Assembly (NCBI GenBank): GCA_900769995.1
Contig: CAAGIT010000013.1
Coordinates: forward strand, 1 to 7,295
Direction: 5' to 3'
Length of the DNA: 7,295 nucleotides
Source: an uncultured Oscillospiraceae bacterium
GTDB taxonomy: Bacteria > Bacillota > Clostridia > Oscillospirales > Oscillospiraceae
Shown here piece by piece: positions 1 through 5,926 of the stretch. How positions within the stretch are numbered: the stretch's first letter is position 1; every line of letters begins with the position of its first letter. Under the pieces are notes generated by a model. It did not search any database. It saw only the letters and a list, made by a program, of their open reading frames with translations, and was not told the DNA's origin. The position numbers were made by a program, and so were the translations under genes.

Positions 1-95
1 AGCCTTGCCTGAAGCAAGACTGGGGTTTCTCGACAGTCTGTCTTGATTAAGAATTTAATCAAGAATCAGTATCAGAGCGTCCCTAATAAAATGAA
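1..95. other. Gene-free left edge rich in small inverted repeats
   Basis: No credible coding region is visible here. The stretch holds several short inverted repeats: CTTGC (4-8) with GCAAG (14-18), GACTG (18-22) with CAGTC (34-38), the odd palindrome GACAGTCTGTC (32-42), and a longer one at 41-64 listed separately. None is followed by a clear T-run, so they are not obvious terminators. It could be the end of a dispersed repeat or a mobile-element edge, or the control region of a gene beyond the window. The sequence alone does not decide. Confidence 0.4.
41..64. repeat. 10-bp perfect inverted repeat, 4-base spacer
   Basis: TCTTGATTAA at 41-50 is the exact reverse complement of TTAATCAAGA at 55-64, with GAAT between them. 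The arms are AT-rich and no T-run follows on either strand, which fits a protein-binding palindrome or repeat end better than an intrinsic terminator. No matching promoter was found around it. Function unknown. Confidence 0.6.
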
Positions 96-126
96 ACCCG
101 TCGGAGCTTTGAAAACTCCGACGGGT
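96..126 (-). terminator. Intrinsic terminator of glmS
   Basis: A perfect 11-bp GC-rich inverted repeat (ACCCGTCGGAG at 96-106, CTCCGACGGGT at 116-126) with a 9-base loop lies just past the glmS stop codon. Read on the minus strand, the stem is followed by TTTCATTTTATTAG, a T-rich if interrupted tail. Position, stem strength and tail all fit rho-independent termination of the glmS transcript. Confidence 0.85.
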
Positions 127-134
127 AAAAATTT

Positions 135-1976
135 TTATTCCACGGTGACGGACTTCGCCAGATTGCGGGGCTTATCGACATCGCAGCCGCGGGCGAGGGA
201 GACGTAATAGGAGAAAAGCTGCAGGGGAACAACGTTCAGGCTCGGCTGAAGCAGGGGATGGGTCTTCGGCACGAGCAGATAGTGATCGGCAGCTTCCGCA
301 ATTTCCTTTTCCAGATTCTCCGTGGTCAAGCCGAGAACATTGGCTCCGCGTGACTTGACCTCTTCGATGTTCGATACGGTCTTGTCAAACAAATCGGCAT
401 GAGAGGCAACCGCGACGACCAAAGTACCATCTTCGATCAGCGAGATCGGGCCGTGCTTCAGCTCACCCGCGGCATATGCCTCGGAATGGACGTAAGCGAT
501 CTCCTTGAGCTTCAGGCTGCCCTCCAGGCAGGTAGCGCTGTCCACATTTCTTCCGATGAAGAAAACATCGTGGTTATTGCAACACGCCTTTGCAAGCTCC
601 TCCACCTTTTGCAGATATTCCTCGGTGAGGATACTGTTCAGACGGTCGGGAAGCTCGAGCAATGCTTTGACGATCCTGTTGTATTCCACCGTGCAGAGCG
701 TGCCGAGTGCCTCACCCATATACAGCGCCAGCAGATAGATGACTGCAAGCTGGGTGGAATAGGCCTTGGTCGTGGCAACGGCGATCTCGGGGCCTGCCAG
801 CGTGTACACCACGTCATGCGCGGCTTTGGTGATGGCGCTGCCGACAACATTGACGATCGCAAGCGTACGGGCGCCGAGGGTGTTCGCCTCACGAAGTGCG
901 GCGAGGGTATCCGCCGTTTCGCCGGACTGACTGATGATAATGACCAGCGTATCCTCACCGATGACAGGCTCGGAATAACGGAACTCCGAGGCGAGGATCG
1001 GTTCGACGGGGATGCGGCAGGTTTTCTCCAAAATGTACTTGCCGAGGCAGCCGACATAGTAAGCCGAGCCGCAGGCTACGATATAAATACGGCGGATGCC
1101 GCGCAGATATTCGGGGGACAGCCCCAAGTCGTCCAGGTCAACACGACCGTTTTTGACATGGGCACTGATGGTGTCGCGCAGAGCCTTGGGCTGCTCATAG
1201 ATCTCCTTGAGCATGAAGTGGGGATAGCCGCCTTTTTCGGCTGCGGACATCTCCCAGGTGATGTGCTCGGGCTTTTTCCGGATCTCCTCGCCGAGGGTGT
1301 TGTAGAAGCGGACACTGTCGGCGGTGCACTGGAGAACGTCTCCGTCGTTGAGGTAGACCACATCGCGGGTGTGCTTTAAGATGGCAGGTACGTCAGAGGC
1401 GATGAAATTCTCGCCCTTGCCGAAACCGAAGATCAGCGGGCTGTCCTTTTTCACGGCTGTCAGAGTATTTGGACAGTCGGTGCAGAGAATGCCCAAGGCA
1501 TAGCTGCCCTCGAGTTTCTCGACCGTACACTGAACGGCCTTCAGCAGATCGCCTTCGCGTTCATAGAAGTATTCGAGCAGGTTGGCGGCAACCTCCGTGT
1601 CCGTATCGGAGACAAAGGTCTTTCCCTCACCGAGCAGAAATTCCTTCAGAAGAAGATAGTTTTCGATGATGCCGTTGTGCACCACGCAGATCTTGCCGTT
1701 TGTCGCCATATGGGGATGGGAGTTGCGGTCGGACGGTGCACCGTGGGTCGCCCAGCGGGTGTGGCCGATGCCTAACGTGCCGTTCAGTGTTGCACCGCAG
1801 TTCGTCAGCTCGCTCAGAGCGGCAAGGCGGCCCTTTGTCTTATCTATCTGAAAACCATCGGCAGAGAAAACACAGATACCTGCCGAGTCATAACCACGAT
1901 ATTCCAGCTTGGACAGTCCGTCCAGCAAAATCGGCGCCGCCTGTTGCGCGCCGATGTAACCAACGATTCCACACAT
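135..1976 (-). CDS. glmS: Glutamine--fructose-6-phosphate aminotransferase (isomerizing)
   Basis: GlmS makes glucosamine-6-phosphate from fructose-6-phosphate and glutamine in the cytoplasm, the entry step to UDP-GlcNAc for peptidoglycan and other wall polymers. The 613-residue product has the usual family length (about 600-610). An N-terminal Ntn-type glutaminase domain (about 1-240) starts MCGIVGYIG; Cys2 becomes the catalytic N-terminal cysteine, and GHTRWATHG (R74), HNG (100-102) and SDTD (123-126) follow. The first SIS domain carries ACGSAYYVG (301-309), SQSGET (349-354) and ATTKAYSTQL (401-410). The second carries EGSLKLKEIAY, EAYAAGELKHGP (H508) and the C-terminal DKPRNLAKSVTVE. The frame stays open 26 codons upstream, but the start is fixed at 1976 because the nucleophile must be Cys2; GGAGG lies 11 bases before it. 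A conventional glmS ribozyme cannot fit in the 110-base upstream gap. Identification is firm. Confidence 0.98.
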   Translation of the reverse strand: MCGIVGYIGAQQAAPILLDGLSKLEYRGYDSAGICVFSADGFQIDKTKGRLAALSELTNCGATLNGTLGIGHTRWATHGAPSDRNSHPHMATNGKICVVHNGIIENYLLLKEFLLGEGKTFVSDTDTEVAANLLEYFYEREGDLLKAVQCTVEKLEGSYALGILCTDCPNTLTAVKKDSPLIFGFGKGENFIASDVPAILKHTRDVVYLNDGDVLQCTADSVRFYNTLGEEIRKKPEHITWEMSAAEKGGYPHFMLKEIYEQPKALRDTISAHVKNGRVDLDDLGLSPEYLRGIRRIYIVACGSAYYVGCLGKYILEKTCRIPVEPILASEFRYSEPVIGEDTLVIIISQSGETADTLAALREANTLGARTLAIVNVVGSAITKAAHDVVYTLAGPEIAVATTKAYSTQLAVIYLLALYMGEALGTLCTVEYNRIVKALLELPDRLNSILTEEYLQKVEELAKACCNNHDVFFIGRNVDSATCLEGSLKLKEIAYVHSEAYAAGELKHGPISLIEDGTLVVAVASHADLFDKTVSNIEEVKSRGANVLGLTTENLEKEIAEAADHYLLVPKTHPLLQPSLNVVPLQLFSYYVSLARGCDVDKPRNLAKSVTVE

Positions 1977-1988
1977 AGAAAAAAGAAC

Positions 1989-2022
1989 CTCCGTATGTTC
2001 GATACCATAATAACATACGGAG
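1989..2022 (-). promoter_or_regulatory. glmS leader hairpin enclosing the Shine-Dalgarno
   Basis: CTCCGTATGTT at 1989-1999 and AACATACGGAG at 2012-2022 form a perfect 11-bp inverted repeat with a 12-base loop. On the minus strand the 3' arm ends in ...CGGAG, and with the next G this is the GGAGG ribosome binding site of glmS. The arm is then followed by TTCTTTTTTCT and the ATG. An RNA crossing the whole repeat would therefore hide the binding site and would also resemble a terminator. The -10 box of the glmS promoter abuts the outer end of the 5' arm. As DNA, the repeat could alternatively be an operator. The repeat is certain; the function is inferred. Confidence 0.65.
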
Positions 2023-2051
2023 ATTATAGCGAAAATGTTTACCAAAATCAA
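2023..2051 (-). promoter_or_regulatory. glmS promoter (TTGATT-N17-TATAAT)
   Basis: On the minus strand, TTGATT (2046-2051) and a perfect TATAAT (2023-2028) are separated by exactly 17 bases, a near-consensus sigma-A promoter. The expected start is an A near 2016, about 40 bases before the glmS ATG and inside the 5' arm of the leader inverted repeat. The promoter lies in the short gap after the dprA-like gene, so glmS can be expressed independently of the upstream pair. Confidence 0.75.
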
Positions 2052-2086
2052 CACAAAATTTGATTTTTTCGTTTTTCAAAATAAAT

Positions 2087-2962
2087 TCAGTCGAAAATGG
2101 ATAATTGAAACGGCTGTACCTTGTCGATCGAGGGCAGGAAATCGCTGACCGAAACAGCACCCAAAGCCTGCAGCGCCCGCATACCCTCACTGCCGTCATT
2201 GCGGTGGTAGACGCTGGAATAGCCCTCACGCAGATTCTCGGACGTTCCTGCCCAGGTGCCGCCGCTGCAGCGCGGACACTGGGCGACAAAGACCTTCTCG
2301 CCCAGCGCATGGATATAACGGTTGCGGCGCAGTGCGCGAACGGAGGAAAAGGCAAATTCATAGCCCTCGTCGCTGCAATACAGGAGGTTTTTGCGCCTCG
2401 GATGCCGTTGCAGCTCATCGGGGACAAAGCAGATCACCCGACCGCCGGCAGCTAAGCAGGACTCCTGCGCTTCAGAATCCGCACCGACGGCACCGCCGGA
2501 TACAAGGGTGATGCCCTCCTTTGCCGCGAGCGCGCCGATACGCCGCGCAAAGGTTTTGCCGCCGGAGCTGAGCTGCCGCGAGCCGACCAGGGAGATGCAG
2601 CGGTCGTTCAGCAGTGAGGCATCGCCCTTGCAGAACAAGACCGGCGGACAATGCTTTCCCAAACGGCGCAAACGCTGCGGAAAGCCCTCCGAGATTCGCG
2701 TCAGAACGGTGAATTCGGCGGTGAGATAGCGGGGCAACTGCTCCTCGCGGTCGAGCAGCGTGAGGATGCGTTTACAGTAGTCCGGCGGCAAGCCAAGCCC
2801 GGAAAGCAGCGCCTCCGTGATTTGTACATTCTCCTGCGGAGACTGTGGAAAGGCGGCTTGCAGCAGCGCGGAAAGCTGATTATACTCTGTTGCGCTCAAC
2901 GGCTGTACCTCCTGCCCGAGCCGGCAGCAAAGCAGGAGAAGCCCTTCTTCCGCCGCGCGCAT
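2087..2962 (-). CDS. Divergent DprA/Smf-like protein with C-terminal clamp-like motif
   Basis: DprA/Smf proteins have a Rossmann-like SLOG fold; classical members bind single-stranded DNA and load RecA during transformation. In this 291-residue protein the core (about 122-230) shows ISLVGSR (123-129), LVSGGAVGADSEAQ (153-166, where DprA usually has SGxAxGID..AH), GGRVICFV (173-180) and RRNRYIHAL (212-220, matching the FPxRNRxI region). It continues with SGGTWAGTSENL (233-244), which differs from the usual SGSLxTA segment. The N-terminal 120 residues are weakly conserved, and the C-terminal winged helix of longer DprA proteins is absent. The last residues, PFQLSIFD, resemble the beta-clamp binding consensus QL(S/D)LF. 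Its ATG shares one base with the helicase stop (TGATG), with AAAAGG just upstream, so translation is probably coupled. No strong terminator precedes glmS except the leader hairpin. It may be a paralogue rather than the housekeeping dprA, so no symbol is given. Confidence 0.8.
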   Translation of the reverse strand: MRAAEEGLLLLCCRLGQEVQPLSATEYNQLSALLQAAFPQSPQENVQITEALLSGLGLPPDYCKRILTLLDREEQLPRYLTAEFTVLTRISEGFPQRLRRLGKHCPPVLFCKGDASLLNDRCISLVGSRQLSSGGKTFARRIGALAAKEGITLVSGGAVGADSEAQESCLAAGGRVICFVPDELQRHPRRKNLLYCSDEGYEFAFSSVRALRRNRYIHALGEKVFVAQCPRCSGGTWAGTSENLREGYSSVYHRNDGSEGMRALQALGAVSVSDFLPSIDKVQPFQLSIFD

Positions 2963-4149
2963 CAGAACCTTTTGCGGGTCGGACGCTTCGGTTCTTCCTC
3001 GGGTGCAGGGACAAGGCAGCCGTATTCGTCAAAAACCATCGGGTGAATCGTAAAATCGGAGAACTTTGCGATCTCATCCAGCTTTGCTTTCTCGGGGAAA
3101 GAGCCTATGAGGGTAAAGGAGATGCCCTTCTTGCGGGCACGTCCGGTTCTGCCGATGCGGTGGATATAATACTCGTTCTCGTCGGGAACGTCAAAATTGA
3201 TCACACCGTCCACATCGTCCACGTCGATGCCGCGTGAGGCAACGTCGGTGGCAATGAGTACGGGGAGCTTGCCCTTGCGGAAGTTTGCCATCGTTCTTTC
3301 GCGGATGGACTGCTTGATGTCGCCGTGCAGACAGTCGGCCTGGATGCCGGCTCTGCGTAAATCATCGCTCAGCCGCTGGCACATGACCTTGGTGTTGCAG
3401 AAAACGATCACCCGCTCAAACGCGCCCGAACGCAGAATGCGGAGCATTGCCTCTTCTTTTTCCAGACGCGGTACGGTGATGGAGTATTGGTCGATGTCGG
3501 GCTTGCTCTCCTCGGTGGGGTTGACGGTGATCTCGACCTCGTCGCGCTGATACATCCAGCTCACGGTCATGACCTCCTGCGAAATGGTCGCGGAGAACAA
3601 CCCCAAATTGACGCGGTTTTTGATTCTGTCCAAAATTTTGGTCACGTCATCGAAGAAGCCCATGTCCAGCATCCGGTCTGCTTCGTCGAGAATGACGGTT
3701 TTGATCTTGTCCAGACGCAGGTTCCTGCGGTTGTAGTGATCCATCAGACGGCCGGGTGTCGCCACGACGATCTGCGGATGCTTTGCCAGCGCTTTGAGCT
3801 GCGGTTCCATGCGCTGACCGCCATAGACCACCGATACACGGATATTTTTATAGTAGGTGAGCAGACCGTTCAGCTCGTCACCGATCTGAATAGCAAGCTC
3901 TCTGGTCGGCGCGAGGATCAGACCTTGCAGGTCGTCGCTCTCTGCGTCGATGTGCTCGATCATCGGGATGCCGAAGGCAAAGGTCTTTCCCGTGCCGGTC
4001 GGTGCCTTGGCGATGACATCCTTCCATGCGAGAAGCGGAGGAATTGCCTCCTCCTGCACCTTCGTCGGCAGCCCGACACCCTTCTTTTCCAGTGCGCGCA
4101 AAATCTCCGCGCTCACACCCAATTCCTGAAACGTTTTGATCTTATTCAT
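2962..4149 (-). CDS. DEAD-box ATP-dependent RNA helicase
   Basis: DEAD-box helicases unwind short RNA duplexes with ATP, typically in ribosome assembly, mRNA decay or cold adaptation. The 395-residue product has the complete motif set in order: aromatic F7 with a Q-motif (PTKVQ, Q32), motif I APTGTGKT (49-56), Ia APTREL (80-85), Ib TPGR (131-134), II DEAD (155-158), III SAT (186-188), IV VIVFCNT (247-253), V ATDVASRGID (300-309) and VI HRIGRTGR (330-337). It is close to a bare two-RecA-domain core; after about residue 370 there is only a short tail ending in the basic PKRPTRKRF, with no RNA-binding domain of the DbpA type. The ATG is supported by AGGA eight bases upstream (4158-4161). It is first in a two-gene unit with the dprA-like gene, from a promoter at 4206-4234. 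The class is certain; which subfamily (CshA/CshB-like or other) cannot be told by eye. Confidence 0.97.
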   Translation of the reverse strand: MNKIKTFQELGVSAEILRALEKKGVGLPTKVQEEAIPPLLAWKDVIAKAPTGTGKTFAFGIPMIEHIDAESDDLQGLILAPTRELAIQIGDELNGLLTYYKNIRVSVVYGGQRMEPQLKALAKHPQIVVATPGRLMDHYNRRNLRLDKIKTVILDEADRMLDMGFFDDVTKILDRIKNRVNLGLFSATISQEVMTVSWMYQRDEVEITVNPTEESKPDIDQYSITVPRLEKEEAMLRILRSGAFERVIVFCNTKVMCQRLSDDLRRAGIQADCLHGDIKQSIRERTMANFRKGKLPVLIATDVASRGIDVDDVDGVINFDVPDENEYYIHRIGRTGRARKKGISFTLIGSFPEKAKLDEIAKFSDFTIHPMVFDEYGCLVPAPEEEPKRPTRKRF

Positions 4150-4205
4150 GCTGATTTTCCTATCTTCTGCACAAAAGCGGTACTTTTGCCGTATTTTCGC
4201 GTATG

Positions 4206-4234
4206 ATTATAGCAGGTTTTTTATGCGATTGCAA
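4206..4234 (-). promoter_or_regulatory. Promoter of the helicase/dprA-like unit
   Basis: On the minus strand, TTGCAA (4229-4234) and a perfect TATAAT (4206-4211) are 17 bases apart, and the TGC directly before the -10 gives an extended -10 (TGN). The expected start is near 4199, giving a leader of about 50 bases. That leader contains a small CAAAAG/CTTTTG inverted repeat (4172-4188) of doubtful importance. Confidence 0.75.
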
Positions 4235-4267
4235 CCTATGAATTGATTTCCCGTGTGATGAAAAATG

Positions 4268-4283
4268 CTTGCAATTATGCAAG
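4268..4283. repeat. Inverted repeat over the -35 box, candidate operator
   Basis: CTTGCA (4268-4273), ATTA, TGCAAG (4278-4283) is a perfect 6-bp inverted repeat that covers the whole TTGCAA -35 box of the plus-strand promoter. Its size and place fit a dimeric repressor or activator site, but a chance palindrome cannot be excluded. Confidence 0.4.
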
Positions 4284-4297
4284 ATTGCCGTTATAAT
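4269..4297 (+). promoter_or_regulatory. Promoter of the transglutaminase-SLH gene
   Basis: TTGCAA (4269-4274) and TATAAT (4292-4297) are separated by 17 bases. The expected start is near 4304, leaving a leader of under 30 bases before the ATG at 4332, with AAAGGAG at 4316-4322 as the ribosome binding site. The divergent helicase promoter uses identical hexamers and spacing, and the two -35 boxes are 34 bases apart. Confidence 0.75.
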
Positions 4298-4331
4298 TGT
4301 CGTCGTTTTTTGACGAAAGGAGCAATAACCT

Positions 4332-5825
4332 ATGGTAAAGAAATGGAAAAGATGGATTGTGACTTTGGTTGCGTTAGCATTACTGCTGACTTGTTTGCCC
4401 GCGGCTTCTGCTGCCGGCAGTGCAATGAATATGGAAGATGCCCGCACGCTGCTCAACAGCGTTACGCTGTATCCGCAAAAGACCGGGTATCCCGAAGTGG
4501 ACGCGCTGATGGGGGAGATTCTTGCGCCCTACGCCGCCTCCGATACCTATACAAAGGTCAAAGCCGCTTACGACTGGACGGTGCGGAATGTGAATTTTAG
4601 CTGGGCGCCGTATTCGCAGAACTGGGCGCCTGCCTACGATTGCTATGCCACGTTCCACGAGCTGGAGTATGATACAACGCTGCAGGAAGTCGTGCCCTAT
4701 GATACCGTCAACCGCGCTTATCACGCCATGGCCTATCACGAGGGCGTGTGCTATGACTATGCCAGCTTGTTTGCACTGTTTGCACGGTACATCGGTATCG
4801 ATTCCTATGTACATACCGGCCCGTTTGTGTTTGAAGCGGGCTTCGGTACCGGTTCGGGGCATCATGGCTGGACAGAGCTGGTGCTCAACGGAAAGAACTA
4901 CATTTTTGATCCGCAGAGAGATTACCGTATGTCTGCGAACGGCACAGCGGCGATACCTTATTATTATTTCGGTATCAGCTATGAAAACGCATGGCGCTAT
5001 ACGCAGGAAACCGCAGCCAATGCCGCACGCGATGCACAGTTTGTCTCCGTGACGGCGGAACGCGAGCATTACGCGCAGATCGAGGTCGAGGCAACGGCCT
5101 CCGGCACGGCCACCGGCGGCGGAATCTATCTTGTGGGCGATTCCGTGACGGTGACCGCGCAGGGAGAGGCAGACTTCTTTGGCTGGTTTACGGAGGATGC
5201 CGTGCTGTGCACGCAGGAGCGCACCTATACCTTTACGGCCAACGAAAGCCAAAAGCTGATCGCGGTGTTTTCCGGCGAATTTTTCATGGATATTCCCAAT
5301 GGTGTGTGGTACTACAAGGATGCGGCTGAGGCCGGAGAGCGCTGGATCATCAACGGCGTCGCACCGTTTACCTTTGGCGCGAATTCGTATCTGACGCGCG
5401 CGATGGCGGTGACGATGATCGCCCGTGCGGCAGAAGCGGATCTGACGGAACAGGGAACGAGCTTTGTCGATGTGCCCGAGGATGCGTGGTTTGCAGCGGG
5501 TGTAGCGTGGGCGGAAAAGCTGGCGCTTGTCGATGGTATCGGTGATGACCGTTTTGCTCCGCATCATGTGGTCACGCGTGAGCAGTATATTGTCATGCTG
5601 ATACGCTATGCCGAGAGCTGCGGCGCAGAGCCGGACATCTCGGAACTGGAGTATACGGATGCCGACCAAATCAGCGCCTATGCGCTCGAGGCGATGCAGA
5701 AGGCACAGTCCTTGGGCCTGCTTGCGGGCTATGAGGATGGCAGCATCAGACCCTTGTCTAAGCTCAGCCGTGCCGAGGGTGTAGCGCTTCTGATGCGCCT
5801 GCTGCGCTGTCTGGAAACTGCGTAA
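4332..5825 (+). CDS. Secreted transglutaminase-like protein with InlB-type repeat and three SLH domains
   Basis: The 497-residue product is probably exported and held on the cell wall. Residues 1-27 form a signal peptide: basic MVKKWKRW, hydrophobic core, probable cleavage after ASA (25-27). C21 is preceded by LLT, which is not a lipobox. A transglutaminase-like fold (about 35-225) has the papain-like triad visible as C140 in EGVCYDYAS, H178 in GHHGW and D193 in IFDPQRD; W82 and the aromatic-rich stretch 90-104 precede it. Residues about 255-313 (GDSVTVTA, FFGWFT, YTFTANES, LIAVF) match an InlB B-repeat-like domain. Three SLH domains follow at about 317-370, 376-430 and 440-494, starting FMDIP, FVDVP and YTDAD and ending in LTRAM, VTREQ and LSRAE type helices. 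SLH domains bind pyruvylated secondary wall polymer. Whether the enzyme is a protease, amidase or crosslinker is unknown; the substrate is likely peptide or wall peptide. The start is supported by AAAGGAG nine bases upstream. The gene appears monocistronic, with a terminator at its stop. Confidence 0.92.
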   Translation: MVKKWKRWIVTLVALALLLTCLPAASAAGSAMNMEDARTLLNSVTLYPQKTGYPEVDALMGEILAPYAASDTYTKVKAAYDWTVRNVNFSWAPYSQNWAPAYDCYATFHELEYDTTLQEVVPYDTVNRAYHAMAYHEGVCYDYASLFALFARYIGIDSYVHTGPFVFEAGFGTGSGHHGWTELVLNGKNYIFDPQRDYRMSANGTAAIPYYYFGISYENAWRYTQETAANAARDAQFVSVTAEREHYAQIEVEATASGTATGGGIYLVGDSVTVTAQGEADFFGWFTEDAVLCTQERTYTFTANESQKLIAVFSGEFFMDIPNGVWYYKDAAEAGERWIINGVAPFTFGANSYLTRAMAVTMIARAAEADLTEQGTSFVDVPEDAWFAAGVAWAEKLALVDGIGDDRFAPHHVVTREQYIVMLIRYAESCGAEPDISELEYTDADQISAYALEAMQKAQSLGLLAGYEDGSIRPLSKLSRAEGVALLMRLLRCLETA

Positions 5826-5858
5826 AAAACTGCGCTGCAATTCTGCAGCGCAGTTTTT
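5825..5858 (+). terminator. Strong hairpin terminator at the SLH gene stop
   Basis: A perfect 15-bp inverted repeat (5825-5839 with 5844-5858) has a GC-rich core CTGCGCTGCA, a 4-base ATTC loop and A/T flanks that give a T5 run on the plus strand and a T6 run on the minus strand. It begins on the last base of the stop codon. It should end the SLH-gene transcript and could work in both directions. Its final two T bases belong to the next -35 box. Confidence 0.9.
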
Positions 5859-5885
5859 GACAAATCGGGCAAGCTGTGCTATACT
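5857..5885 (+). promoter_or_regulatory. Consensus promoter of uppP
   Basis: A perfect TTGACA (5857-5862), a 17-base spacer and TATACT (5880-5885) with an extended TGC before the -10 make this the best-matching promoter in the window. The expected start is at about 5891-5893, some 35 bases before the uppP ATG. TGCTA (5877-5881) and TAGCA (5886-5890) form a small inverted repeat around the -10; this may be chance. Confidence 0.85.
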
Positions 5886-5926
5886 TAGCAGCGCACACAT
5901 AGACTGTAACGAAAAGAGGTTGGTTT

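Noticed and set aside
399..1379. Open frame of 326 codons on the plus strand
   Set aside because: It lies entirely antisense inside glmS and has no family motif or ribosome site; it is a codon-bias shadow.
1977..2054. 26-codon N-terminal extension of glmS
   Set aside because: GlmS needs cysteine immediately after the initiator methionine, and the extension runs through the promoter and hairpin. The start at 1976 is the functional one.
2056..2086. AT-rich weak inverted repeat after the dprA-like gene as a terminator
   Set aside because: The possible stem (TTTGA/TCAAA type) is short and wholly A/T, too weak to support a terminator call; the leader hairpin at 1989-2022 is the better candidate.
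4332..4397. SLH protein as a lipoprotein via C21
   Set aside because: The residues before C21 are LLT, whereas a lipobox needs Gly, Ala or Ser at -1; the ASA site just after fits ordinary signal peptidase I better.
4380..5900. Open frame of 506 codons on the minus strand
   Set aside because: It is antisense to the transglutaminase-SLH gene, whose domains, signal peptide, ribosome site and terminator are all clear. The antisense translation is rich in Arg, His, Cys and Ile with no recognisable motif, as expected from a mirror of biased codons.
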